Below, piece after piece: positions 1 to 7,289 of a stretch of 11,774 bases of DNA. Position 1 is the first letter of the stretch, and every line of letters starts with the position of its first letter. The position numbers and the translations under genes were made by a program. The notes below the pieces were generated by a model, which had not been told where the DNA came from, made no database searches, and saw nothing but the letters and a program-made list of their open reading frames with translations. The stretch covers positions 1-11,774 of the forward strand of contig JAICIW010000035.1 in assembly GCA_025928735.1 (NCBI GenBank), written 5' to 3'. Source of the DNA: Rhodanobacteraceae bacterium. Lineage in GTDB: Bacteria; Pseudomonadota; Gammaproteobacteria; Xanthomonadales; Rhodanobacteraceae.

Positions 1-1158
1 CGATTCGGGCCGCGATCGTTCGCGGCGCGACAACTGCAGGATGTTCTCGATGATTTCGTTGACGCGTCCGCAGTGATTGTTGATGATCTCGACCATGCGC
101 TGGTCGGCGTCGCCGATCGCGTCCGATTCGGCCAGCAGTTGCGCGGAATAGCGGATGGCCGCGAGTGGATTCCGGATTTCGTGCGCGATCGACGCCGACA
201 GCCGGCCCAGCGTGGTCAGCGTCAACTGTTCGGCGCGCTGCGACACCAGCGAAGTGTCATCAAGAAAGATCAGCACGTACGAATCGTCGTGCGCGGACAG
301 CCGCGTGAAGCGCGGGATGATTTCCGGCGCGCCTTCGGCCAGCGCCACGGCGGTGGCGTCGTGTTCATGGGCGGTGCGCCAGTGGTACAGGCGCCGTGAA
401 AGCTCCGGCGCCACGGTGCCGAGGTCGCGCTGCTCGATGCCGGGATTGCCGACCAGCATCCACGCCGACTCGTTGATCTGCAGGATATGGTTGCCTTCGT
501 CGACCAGCAGCACGCCGGTTTTCATGCGGCGGATGATCAGGTCGTTGACCTGCGCCAGGTTCGCAAGATCGCTGCCGCGCTGCTCGGCCAGCGCCTCGCT
601 GGCGCGCATCTGGCTGCCCATCGCAAAACAGAATGCCGCGATCGCGAAATAGAACACGCCGAACAGACCGGCTTCCAGCAGCGGAGGTCCGATGTCGTTC
701 GCGCCGTTCACCAGCAGCGCCTGCGCGATCATCGCCAGCGTCGCCAGTGTCGCGAACAAGGCGCCGAGCCGTGGCGACAGCAGCAGTGCGGCTGCCCCGA
801 CGTTGATCACCAGCATCGCGGCGATGCCGGTATGCGCCGCCGGAATGGTGAGGGCCATCAGGAATGCCGCGACCACGTCCGCGGTGAGGAATGCGCTGGT
901 GCTCGACACCAGCACGCGTGCGCCGCGCAGGTCGCGCACCAGCACCAGCACCCCGAACGCCAGATACAGCAGCGCGGTGACGCGTGCGATCAGTGGATCG
1001 TGCAGCGGCATCCAGACGAAGGCGATGCTGCCGAGCGACAGCGCCAGGTACACCAATGCCTGGAATACGCGGTAAACGTCGAGCACGCGCAATTCGCGCC
1101 GGATGTGATCCGCGCCGGGATTTTTCACCTGTTGCATTGCCTGGGTCGTGACGGCCAC
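1..1158 (-). CDS. pilS: PilS-type sensor histidine kinase, 3' end missing at window edge
   Basis: This is the membrane sensor kinase of the PilS/PilR pair that controls type IV pilin transcription. Translating the minus strand gives 386 codons with no stop before the window ends. Residues about 29-180 form six hydrophobic segments, as in PilS. A PAS-like region follows at about 205-315 (near RRMKTGVLLVDEG). The dimerisation/phosphoacceptor motif SIAHEIRNPLAAI has its phosphorylated His at residue 326. The ATP-binding domain, about 150 residues, lies beyond the left edge, where pilR would be expected next. The start is uncertain. GTG at 1158 is used here, but an in-frame GTG at 1191 is preceded by AAAGG and GGAGG-like bases and may be the real start. 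Identification rests on the six-TM, PAS, H-box order and the close match around the H-box. Confidence 0.9.
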   Translation of the reverse strand, partial: MAVTTQAMQQVKNPGADHIRRELRVLDVYRVFQALVYLALSLGSIAFVWMPLHDPLIARVTALLYLAFGVLVLVRDLRGARVLVSSTSAFLTADVVAAFLMALTIPAAHTGIAAMLVINVGAAALLLSPRLGALFATLATLAMIAQALLVNGANDIGPPLLEAGLFGVFYFAIAAFCFAMGSQMRASEALAEQRGSDLANLAQVNDLIIRRMKTGVLLVDEGNHILQINESAWMLVGNPGIEQRDLGTVAPELSRRLYHWRTAHEHDATAVALAEGAPEIIPRFTRLSAHDDSYVLIFLDDTSLVSQRAEQLTLTTLGRLSASIAHEIRNPLAAIRYSAQLLAESDAIGDADQRMVEIINNHCGRVNEIIENILQLSRRERSRPES

Positions 1159-1254
1159 GCGCGGATCATGCTTCGCGCAGCGGCCTCGCACAAGACCTTT
1201 CGGCCCTCCGGTAGCCTCCGGAATTGTCAAAAATGGGGTCGGAGCGACCCAAGA

Positions 1255-1284
1255 TTGCGCGTCCGAGAGGTAGCCCGTTAAACT
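1255..1284 (+). promoter_or_regulatory. Possible promoter of the tRNA-Thr gene
   Basis: TTGCGC at 1255-1260 and TAAACT at 1279-1284 are separated by 18 bp and lie about 17 bp before the mature tRNA 5' end. The following bases are GC-rich, as is common in stringently controlled stable-RNA promoters. The match to consensus is only moderate, so this is a candidate by position and spacing. Confidence 0.3.
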
Positions 1285-1300
1285 TGCCGGTCCTGCCCGT

Positions 1301-1376
1301 GCCGGAATAGCTCAGCTGGTAGAGCAACGCATTCGTAATGCGTGGGTCGGGGGTTCGATTCCCTCTTCCGGCACCA
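1301..1376 (+). tRNA. tRNA-Thr (anticodon CGT)
   Basis: A complete 76-nt cloverleaf can be folded. The acceptor arm GCCGGAA pairs with TTCCGGC, the D-stem is GCTC/GAGC, the anticodon stem is ACGCA/TGCGT with loop TTCGTAA, and the T-arm contains GGTTCGATTCC. The anticodon CGT reads ACG, so the tRNA carries threonine. The 3' CCA is encoded. It stands alone between pilS (divergent) and the glycosylase gene. The 169 bases after it, up to 1545, contain no gene or clear terminator that I can see. Confidence 0.97.
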
Positions 1377-1545
1377 ATCGTGTCTGTCTACGGGCCAAGT
1401 GTGGTGCGGCTTGCAGGCGTTTGTGGGAAAGAATGCAAAGGTTGTTCTCGGCATCACCCATGCGCAAGCGCGGCCGTTGAACAGGCGCAGTCGTGCCGGT
1501 GCGTGCGGGCCGGGAGCTGCCCGGTCTGCGCATCGCGGGAATGTC

Positions 1546-2289
1546 ATGGTTGATGCAGCAAAGGCCCGCGTGGTGCCGCTGGTGGGGATCGCTCGTCGGC
1601 TGGCGGCCCATGTCGCGAAGCTCGAACTGAGCACGCCCAGCCATGTTTACAACCCGCTGCAATACGCCTGGAGCGGGCAGCGAATCTATCTCGAACGCTA
1701 TGGCCGCAAGCGGGCCCGGGTGCTGCTGGTCGGGATGAACCCCGGGCCATGGGGCATGGCGCAGACCGGGGTGCCGTTCGGCAGCGTGGCCGCGGTGCGC
1801 GACTGGTTCGGCTTCGAACCACGGCTGTCACGGCGGTTGCCCGCGCAGCACCCGCGCTATCCGATCCTCGGCATGCGCTGCCATCGCGACGAAGGCAGCG
1901 GCCGGCGGCTTTGGGGCTGGGCCGCGCAGCGCTTCGGCACGCCCGACCGGTTCTTCGAGCGTTTCTTGGTGTGGAATTATTGCCCGCTATTGTTCCTCGC
2001 CCGCAACCGCAACCTCACGCCCACCGGCCTGTCTGCCGGCGAAGCGCGCGCGTTGGCGCCGCTGTGTGATCGCGCGTTGCTGGACGTGATCGACGCGTTG
2101 CAACCGATTGCAGTGGTGGGCATCGGACGCTTTGCGGAACAGCGCGTGCGGAACCTTGTCGGCGAGCGCGTGCCGGTCGGCTACCTGCCGCATCCGAGTC
2201 CCGCCAGTCCCGCGGCCAACCGCGAGTGGCCCGCGCTGGCCGAACGCGCGCTGGCGCCGTGGCTGCCGGCGGAACCGGACGCGTACTGA
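1546..2289 (+). CDS. SMUG1-family uracil-DNA glycosylase
   Basis: This 247-residue enzyme belongs to the single-strand-selective monofunctional uracil-DNA glycosylase (SMUG1) family. The family cuts the N-glycosidic bond of uracil or oxidised uracils in DNA and starts base-excision repair. Motif 1, GMNPGPWGMAQTGVPFG, begins at residue 63 and holds the catalytic-site Asn65. NYCPLLFL at 144-151 supplies the uracil-recognising Asn144. Motif 2, HPSPASPAANREW, starts at His216. These correspond to the Asn/Asn/His triad known in vertebrate SMUG1, and the length matches the family. The ATG at 1546 is preceded by a weak GGGA. The frame is open further upstream into the tRNA, but no homology extends there. 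The stop lies one base from the stop of the convergent gene at 2291, so the two transcripts probably overlap. Confidence 0.93.
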   Translation: MVDAAKARVVPLVGIARRLAAHVAKLELSTPSHVYNPLQYAWSGQRIYLERYGRKRARVLLVGMNPGPWGMAQTGVPFGSVAAVRDWFGFEPRLSRRLPAQHPRYPILGMRCHRDEGSGRRLWGWAAQRFGTPDRFFERFLVWNYCPLLFLARNRNLTPTGLSAGEARALAPLCDRALLDVIDALQPIAVVGIGRFAEQRVRNLVGERVPVGYLPHPSPASPAANREWPALAERALAPWLPAEPDAY

Positions 2290-2290
2290 G

Positions 2291-3022
2291 TCAGTCGTTG
2301 CGCCGGACCAGTCGCACGTGCTGCGCGGCCAGCCAGTCGAGGAACCGATCCGGATCGAGCAGGCGCGGGAACCCGGCGCTGCGTTGCAGGAAACCATTTT
2401 TCACTGCCAGGCCGCCCCAGGCATCGAGCAGCTCGTGGCGCACGCGGTAGGCACCGTCACGGAAGATTCCGATCGGGATGCAGCGGGCGTAGCGGCCGGA
2501 GCCGCGGCGCGTGCCGACCACGACCACGTCATCCGCGGGTACCGTCTGCCGTTGTGCGTGCACGTTGAGCGAAGGATCGACAAGTTCGATCGCCGACTCG
2601 CTGCGCGCCACCGTCAGGTGCCCGACCAGCGCGTACACCAGGGTGCGCTCGCGGATGGCGCGAAGACCCGCGTAGAACAAGACCATGTCGCCTCGCGCGA
2701 GTCGAGCGAGTTGTGCGGCACGCCGCCCATGGTCGCCGTAGGTGCAGTGCGCGAAATCGGGGTCGAGGTGCATGTTGCGATAGCGCAGCGATGCGGGCAG
2801 CGGCGTACCCATGCGCGCGAGTTTCGTCGCCATTTGCGCGTACGGGTGTTCCCATCCCGCGATCGCCGGCTGCGTCTCCGGAATGCCGACGTACAGGAAT
2901 TCGCGGGTCTCCGTATCGACCGGTGCGTTGAAAACGCCGCCGGGCGGACTCTGGTCCGCGCCAACGCGCACCAGCAGGATGCGCCTGTCGCCGTCGCCGG
3001 GCTGGCGGGTCGCGCGCACCAC
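2291..3022 (-). CDS. Nmad3-like protein (putative nucleotide-modification-associated domain)
   Basis: This 243-residue, apparently soluble protein has no signal peptide or membrane segment. From memory it resembles the Nmad3 family, predicted from gene neighbourhoods to act in nucleotide or DNA modification, but I cannot run a profile search. Family-like points are an N-terminal strand plus turn (ILLVRVGADQSPPGGVFNAP, residues 15-34), NMHLDPDF at 83-90, an Ala/Gln/Leu helix at 102-109, and GDMVLFYAGLR at 111-121 before a strand-rich half. No classic nucleotidyl-transferase or methyltransferase motif is visible. The start is GTG, four bases after the stop of the SDR gene upstream, and an AAGGA lies in the SDR end. 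The two genes are therefore likely co-transcribed and translationally coupled. Its 3' end nearly abuts the SMUG1-type gene on the other strand. The catalytic role is unknown. Confidence 0.5.
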   Translation of the reverse strand: MVRATRQPGDGDRRILLVRVGADQSPPGGVFNAPVDTETREFLYVGIPETQPAIAGWEHPYAQMATKLARMGTPLPASLRYRNMHLDPDFAHCTYGDHGRRAAQLARLARGDMVLFYAGLRAIRERTLVYALVGHLTVARSESAIELVDPSLNVHAQRQTVPADDVVVVGTRRGSGRYARCIPIGIFRDGAYRVRHELLDAWGGLAVKNGFLQRSAGFPRLLDPDRFLDWLAAQHVRLVRRND

Positions 3023-3026
3023 CGGG

Positions 3027-3791
3027 TCAGTCCTTCACCAGGCCGCCGTCCACCACCAGGTTCTGGCCGGTGACTGCGCGCGACCACGGCGAGGCGAAAA
3101 ACAACACCGCATCGGCGAATTCTTCTGGGGTGGTGACGCGTCGCAGTGGAGTGCTGGCGGCGATCAGGTCAAACACCGCTTCCGGCGTCGCGCGGCTGGC
3201 ATCGGTAGTCCGCAACAGTCCGCCCGACACCATGTTGACGGTGATGCCATCCGGCCCGAGTTCGGCCGACAACGTGCGGGTCAGCGACAACAGCGCGGCC
3301 TTCGCGGCGGTGTAGTCGTGGTAGGGCACCACCGGATTCTGGAACAGGTTGCTGCCGATGTTGACGATGCGTCCAAAGCGGGCTTGCCGCATTGCCGGGA
3401 GCGCCGCCTGGACGGTGTTGAGCGCGCCGCCCAGCGCGCCCTCGAGTTGCGCCGCGAATTCATTCCAGCCGATGCCGTCCGCCTTGCTGCGTGCATCGCC
3501 GTTGAAGGAAAAATCCGGCAGCGCATTGTTGATGATCGTGGTCACTGGGCCGCCGAAGTGACGCGCGGCCGCTTCGAACATCGCGTCGACTTCGTGGCGG
3601 CGAGTGACATTGGCCTGCAGAGCGACGGCGCGTTCCGGCCCGAGTTTCGCGACGGCAGCCTCCGCCGGTGCGCGGCTGCGACGGTAGTTGAACACGACCT
3701 TCGCACTGGCCCGGGCGAACGCGCTGGCGATAGCCGCGCCGAGCCCCCGACCTGCACCGGTGACCAGCACGATTTGATGCTCGAGTTGCAT
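3027..3791 (-). CDS. SDR-family oxidoreductase (FabG-like)
   Basis: This is a cytosolic NAD(P)H-dependent short-chain dehydrogenase of 254 residues, the usual length for classical SDRs. The Rossmann glycine motif TGAGRGLG is at 11-18, NNA at 88-90, catalytic Ser147 in NIGSN, and Tyr160/Lys164 in YTAAK. Arg37-Arg38 after the second strand suggests NADPH preference. The C-terminal TGQNLVVDGG is typical of FabG-type enzymes, but the substrate cannot be read from sequence. The ATG at 3791 is chosen because it is followed directly by the first strand and preceded by AAGGCAGG at close spacing. The frame is open further upstream to 3854 without homology. It is the first gene of an operon with the Nmad3-like gene. 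Fatty-acid synthesis proper is less likely because no acyl-carrier or fab genes are adjacent. Confidence 0.9.
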   Translation of the reverse strand: MQLEHQIVLVTGAGRGLGAAIASAFARASAKVVFNYRRSRAPAEAAVAKLGPERAVALQANVTRRHEVDAMFEAAARHFGGPVTTIINNALPDFSFNGDARSKADGIGWNEFAAQLEGALGGALNTVQAALPAMRQARFGRIVNIGSNLFQNPVVPYHDYTAAKAALLSLTRTLSAELGPDGITVNMVSGGLLRTTDASRATPEAVFDLIAASTPLRRVTTPEEFADAVLFFASPWSRAVTGQNLVVDGGLVKD

Positions 3792-3893
3792 GACGCCTGC
3801 CTTCATTGCGACAACCAACCAATGTACTGCGAGGAAGAGACGAAGCGTTGACAAGGATCAGCAATCGGGAATGCTCGCGCAGTGCACCTGCGA

Positions 3894-4172
3894 CCGGCAA
3901 TGCAGAAGCATACGATCGACAAGGGCTTCACAGTCCACGGAGGACGACGTGCTGGTTGCGTTTTCCCTGTGGCCGAGCGGTGGGCTGTCCGGCGATTTGA
4001 CGCGCGTGTCCTCGCGCACACCAAGGTCATCGGCGGTGGCGAAACCGCTTCGGTCACCTTCAAGCCTTCGCTGCTGAAGCCGGGCAAAGCCCACGTGTTC
4101 TTCTGCTCGTTCCCCGGGCATTCGACGATCATGCACGGCACGGTCACGCTCACCAAGAGCTCGACCGCTTCA
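3894..4172 (+). pseudogene. Decayed azurin (blue copper protein) gene
   Basis: Azurin is a periplasmic type-1 copper electron carrier. The C-terminal half is clear: DARVLAHTKVIGGGE, then VTF, then VFFCSFPGHSTIMHGTVTLTK (ending at 4158). The latter keeps the copper ligands Cys, His and Met in the family spacing C-x4-H-x3-M. The N-terminal half survives only as scraps: MQ..HTIDKGFTVH from 3900, and GGLSGDL in a different frame near 3980. The loop carrying the first copper His (MGHNW in azurins) is gone, as are the signal peptide and a start with a ribosome site. The stop codon after TLTK has also been lost, so the frame runs on into the antisense of pncB. A functional copper site is not possible from this copy. 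It fills most of the gap between the SDR gene and pncB. Confidence 0.85.
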
Positions 4173-4183
4173 GTACGGATGGG

Positions 4184-4215
4184 GCCCGGCCGGAACGTAG
4201 TTCACCCGGCCGGGC
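4184..4215. terminator. Perfect 10-bp inverted repeat between azurin relic and pncB
   Basis: GCCCGGCCGG at 4184-4193 and CCGGCCGGGC at 4206-4215 form a perfect 10-bp stem around a 12-nt loop. It lies 33 bases past the pncB stop on the minus strand and just past the azurin relic on the plus strand. No T-run follows on either side, so intrinsic termination is uncertain. It may instead stabilise the pncB transcript 3' end. Confidence 0.4.
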
Positions 4216-4247
4216 ATCGGCCGTGGCAGGTCGCACCCGCGTGCCCA

Positions 4248-5417
4248 TCATCCGGGTGTGGCGAACACTTTCCTGAGATAGGCCAGATAAGCGGGATCGG
4301 TGCACAGCGTCTTGGCCGGATCGTCGCTGATCTTGGCGACCGCCTGGCCGTTGCAACGCGTCATCTTGATGATCATGTCGAGCGGTGCGAGTCCGAGATC
4401 GTTGGTGAGGCGCGTGCCGATCCCGAAAGCGGTTTGCACGCGAGCATGGAAATGCCGGTGGATGTCGATGGCGTCGGCCATGTCGAGGCCGTCCGTGAAT
4501 ACCAGCGTCTTGGTCGAAGGGTCCACCCGCATCTGCCGATAGTGGTCGATGATACGTTCGCCCCAATGGATCGGATCGCCCGAATCGTGGCGCACACCGT
4601 CGAACAGCTTGCAGAAGTAACGGTCGAAGTCGCGCAGGAAGGCATCGGTCCCGATCACGTCGGTGAGCACGATCCCGAGGTCACCCCGGTATTCCTGCGC
4701 CCAGGATTCGAGCGCGAAGCGCTGGCTGTCGACGAGCCGCGGTCCGAGCGCCTGGCAGGCTTGCAGGAATTCGTGGCCCATCGTGCCGATCGGATTCAAC
4801 CCGAGTTCCATTGCGAACAAAACATTGCTGGTGCCGGCAAGGCTCTGCGGCAGCGCTGCCGCCAGCCGCTCGATCACGTTGCGTTGCCATGCGCGCGAGA
4901 AGCGGCGGCGCGTGCCGAATTCCGCAAAACGGAAATCGGTGTCGTTCCCGAGCGCATGGACTTGGCGGATCTTGTTTTCCAGCCGCTCCGTTCCCGTTTG
5001 CAATGTTTCGCTGTCGTTTCCCGACGCGGCAGCATGCAATTCGCTCACGATCGCGAGCACCGGCACCTCGAACAGGATCGTGTGCAGCCACGGTCCCTTG
5101 ATCGTGATCTGCAGCGCCCCGTCGTCTTCGGTGACCTGCACGTACTCCTCTTGCAGGCGGAAGATCTTGAGGATGTCGACGAAGTCGGCCTTGAGAAACC
5201 GCAAGGTCCGCAGATACTCGATTTCCCGCTCGCGGAACTTCAGCCGGCAGAGCGCGCCGATTTCGCGCCGCAGATCCGTGGCGGAGACCTGCAATGTGGC
5301 GCCACGCGTGCGGCAGCGAAAACCGTATTCGACCTCGGCGGCGGGAAAGCGATGCAGCACCGCCTGCATCATGGTGAACTTGTAGAGGTCGGTGTCCAGC
5401 AGCGATTCGATGATCAT
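4248..5417 (-). CDS. pncB: Nicotinate phosphoribosyltransferase
   Basis: This cytosolic enzyme makes nicotinate mononucleotide from nicotinate and phosphoribosyl pyrophosphate with ATP hydrolysis, the first step of the Preiss-Handler NAD salvage route. The protein has 389 residues, close to the roughly 400 of the enterobacterial enzyme. It starts with LLDTDLYKFTMMQAV (6-20), the family's N-terminal signature. FAEFGTRRRFS is at 165-175. GTMGHEFLQA at 211-220 contains His215, aligned with the histidine that is phosphorylated during catalysis. GVRHDSGDP follows as the PRPP-binding part. The ATG at 5417 directly precedes the conserved start. The nearest purine-rich stretch, GGGGAGAG, is rather far upstream at about 13 bases. 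The gene appears monocistronic; the DnrO-like gene upstream runs the same way with a 132-base gap. Confidence 0.96.
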   Translation of the reverse strand: MIIESLLDTDLYKFTMMQAVLHRFPAAEVEYGFRCRTRGATLQVSATDLRREIGALCRLKFREREIEYLRTLRFLKADFVDILKIFRLQEEYVQVTEDDGALQITIKGPWLHTILFEVPVLAIVSELHAAASGNDSETLQTGTERLENKIRQVHALGNDTDFRFAEFGTRRRFSRAWQRNVIERLAAALPQSLAGTSNVLFAMELGLNPIGTMGHEFLQACQALGPRLVDSQRFALESWAQEYRGDLGIVLTDVIGTDAFLRDFDRYFCKLFDGVRHDSGDPIHWGERIIDHYRQMRVDPSTKTLVFTDGLDMADAIDIHRHFHARVQTAFGIGTRLTNDLGLAPLDMIIKMTRCNGQAVAKISDDPAKTLCTDPAYLAYLRKVFATPG

Positions 5418-5549
5418 CGGCAGTGAATGGCTCTCCCCGGATCAGCCCATGCAGCTGATGCTAGCGGTGGGATGCTCACGGGCATACACCGCCGCGACCA
5501 CTTCCGCCCGCGCGGACGGCGCGCCAAGCCCACGCCGCAGGCTGGCGAT

Positions 5550-6011
5550 TCAGTCGGCGGCAGATTCCGGGAATCCGGGATCGTCGAATTGCTGCGCGTA
5601 CTGGTCGAGCGCTTTGCGCACTCCGGCGATCGCGTCGAGCCGTTGCGGGTCGGCCTTCAGCGCGCTGGCGTCCTGCAACAGCGGTCCGATGATGTGATGC
5701 AGCGCCTCGTCCGCATTCGGGGGCAGCTTGCAATTGACGATGATGGTGTTGACGTGGCCGGTGACTTGGTCGGCCAGCCGCGCCGCCAGTTCCGGGGTGA
5801 TGTGGTCGTGCTCGTAATGGCTGAGCCTGAGTAGCACGCCATGGATCTCGCGCATCTGCTGGCGCAGGGTCGCATCAGTGGCGTACCGCTGCGCGGACGT
5901 CGCGGTCGTCGATGCGGTGGGGGCCGTGTGTGCGTGCTGCTGCGCCAGCGCGGACGCCGCGGGTGCGCCGAGCAGTGCGACCAATGCGAGTGAAAGAATC
6001 GTGGGGCGCAT
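5550..6011 (-). CDS. Small secreted His-containing protein (DnrO-like?)
   Basis: This 153-residue protein starts with a clear signal peptide (MRPTILSLALVALLGAPAAS, then ALAQQ), with probable signal-peptidase I cleavage after ALA near residue 24. The mature part begins HAHTAP, then a Thr/Ala/Ser linker, then mostly helix. Potential metal ligands are visible: HYEHDH, a single Cys in NCKLPPNADEALHH, and the HH that follows. I have a weak memory of similar short proteins in Xanthomonadaceae annotated 'DnrO', but function is unknown. A periplasmic helical bundle with metal-binding capacity is an inference. A GAGG seven bases before the ATG supports the start. Upstream on the same strand is a broken sensor-kinase gene, so it may once have belonged to a regulated operon. 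Confidence 0.75.
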   Translation of the reverse strand: MRPTILSLALVALLGAPAASALAQQHAHTAPTASTTATSAQRYATDATLRQQMREIHGVLLRLSHYEHDHITPELAARLADQVTGHVNTIIVNCKLPPNADEALHHIIGPLLQDASALKADPQRLDAIAGVRKALDQYAQQFDDPGFPESAAD

Positions 6012-6119
6012 GGTATTGCCTCGTGGATCATGGATGGATGCCGCAGTATCCCTGGGCCGCCTGCGGCGCGGCTTGACCGGCGTCACCTCGGAGCGCGTCT
6101 CCAGCGGAGGTGGCGCGAT

Positions 6120-6492
6120 CGGTTCATGGGACGTTGGCAACGGAGGCTGCGGGGCGGGTGCAATGCGGCCCGCGCACCCCCAGCCGACGAACGCGAGATG
6201 GTGACTGCCGCCGGTGCAACGCGGCGATCGCCCGCACGATCGACAGGCCAAGACCGCTACCGCGGCTTTGCCCCCGCGCGAAGCGTTCGCCAACCCGCGA
6301 GAGCTGGTGCTCCGGAAAGTCGGGTCCGTCATCCTCGACCGCGATTTCCACGCCGTTGGATTGCAGGCCGACGGTCACCCCCAAGGCATCCGCGCAACCG
6401 GCAGACTGGAGCACCGCCGAAGCGCCTTTCATCGACTTCCGCAAATGCGTCGTCGAAATCTTCTTGTTGCGAAGCCGATTTGCCGAGCGCAT
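6120..6492 (-). pseudogene. Decayed sensor histidine kinase, C-terminal ATPase fragment
   Basis: The minus strand encodes the end of a two-component kinase catalytic domain: GVEIAVEDDGPDFPEHQLSR (the D-x-G 'G1' box), then VGERFARGQ (F box) and GSGLGLSIVRAIAALH (G2 box). At about 6211 an extra C in TTGCACCGGCGG shifts the frame. The family sequence GGSHHLAFVGWG.AGRIAP continues in the next frame. Everything before the G1 box is lost or unrecognisable: sensor domain, phosphoacceptor His and N box. The fragment resembles QseC/PhoQ-type kinases. It lies between the small secreted protein gene and cytochrome b561, all on the same strand. Both ends are approximate. It cannot make a working kinase. 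Confidence 0.8.
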
Positions 6493-6554
6493 CCGGATAT
6501 CTCGTGCGCCCGCTGGTCCGCCCTCGTTTCAGCCGCGCACGATGTGCTGCGCCA

Positions 6555-7100
6555 TCACACGCCCGGCAGCATCCGTTGCAGCACCCGGTCGCGGCGGACG
6601 AAATAGTGGTACAGCGCCGCGGCGACGTGCAGGCCCACCAACGGAAGGACGCCGTATTCCGCGATCAGCGTATGGATGTCGCCGGTCCAGCGCCAACTTG
6701 CGTCGTGGGTGGCAACCAACTGCGGTACGTGAGCAAGTCCGAAAAACGTGATCGGCATGCCGCGGTACGAAGCATTGATCCAGCCCAGCAACGGCACCAC
6801 GACCAGCAGCAGGTAGAGCAGCCAGTGACTGACGCGCGCCGAGCGCGTCTGCCACGGCGGGACGCCCGCTTCCGGCGCGGGTTCGCCGTGGATGAGCCGC
6901 CAGATCAGGCGAATGACGATGACACCGAGTATCAGCACGCCGATCGAAAAGTGCAGGCTGATCAGCGTGGTCACTGGCGTGTCGCGGCCGATGTGCGGCA
7001 TCGTCCAGCCGACGATATATTGCGCGACCAGCAGCGCGAGGATGAGCCAGTGCAGAAAGATCGCGGTGCGCGTGTAGCGGCCTTGCGTACTGATGACCAC
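6555..7100 (-). CDS. Cytochrome b561 (CybB-type di-heme membrane protein)
   Basis: This 181-residue inner-membrane protein has four hydrophobic segments (about 13-33, 45-66, 90-108, 147-166) and matches the bacterial cytochrome b561 family. Its E. coli member CybB binds two b-type hemes and can pass electrons from superoxide to ubiquinone. The expected axial ligands are present: His17 (FLHW), His50 (SLHFSIG), His143 (DIHT) and His158 (GLHVAAALYHY). The end RDRVLQRMLPG also matches CybB. The start is GTG at 7100, with a perfect AGGAGG four bases upstream at 7105-7110. Extending further would add an unrelated leader. The gene is intact although both neighbours (kinase fragment downstream, GMC relic divergent upstream) are broken. 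Confidence 0.93.
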   Translation of the reverse strand: MVISTQGRYTRTAIFLHWLILALLVAQYIVGWTMPHIGRDTPVTTLISLHFSIGVLILGVIVIRLIWRLIHGEPAPEAGVPPWQTRSARVSHWLLYLLLVVVPLLGWINASYRGMPITFFGLAHVPQLVATHDASWRWTGDIHTLIAEYGVLPLVGLHVAAALYHYFVRRDRVLQRMLPGV

Positions 7101-7289
7101 GATTCCTCCTGCGGTTGCTTCGAAGTGTTTTCGGTGTACGACAGACTCTACAGCAGCGGGTCGCCGTGCTGGATGCCTTGGCTTTGCGCCCGCGCGGGAA
7201 AGCGCCACGCGCGGCGGTGCGTCGCTTGGGCGACATCGTAAGATCGTCCCGGCTGGCGAGGCTGGAGTCGCCTGTCGGTGATGCGAAAT

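Noticed and set aside
73..1281. Long plus-strand open frames opposite the first 1.2 kb
   Set aside because: The minus strand encodes an unmistakable PilS-type kinase across this stretch, and the plus-strand frames are Arg/Gln-rich shadows.
1301..1376. tRNA-Thr as an integration site for an island to its right
   Set aside because: I saw no second copy of the tRNA 3' end in the window and no integrase or phage gene. The genes to the right look like ordinary chromosomal genes.
3882..5426. A 514-codon plus-strand open frame running from the azurin relic across pncB
   Set aside because: Most of it is antisense to the clearly real pncB. It is open only because of GC-rich codon bias and because azurin's own stop was lost. 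No family resemblance is seen beyond the azurin part.
5418..5549. Minus-strand peptide reading through the gap after the small secreted protein gene (ends REHPTASISCMG)
   Set aside because: It is about 35 codons, has no start or ribosome site of its own, and matches nothing I recognise. It is treated as intergenic.
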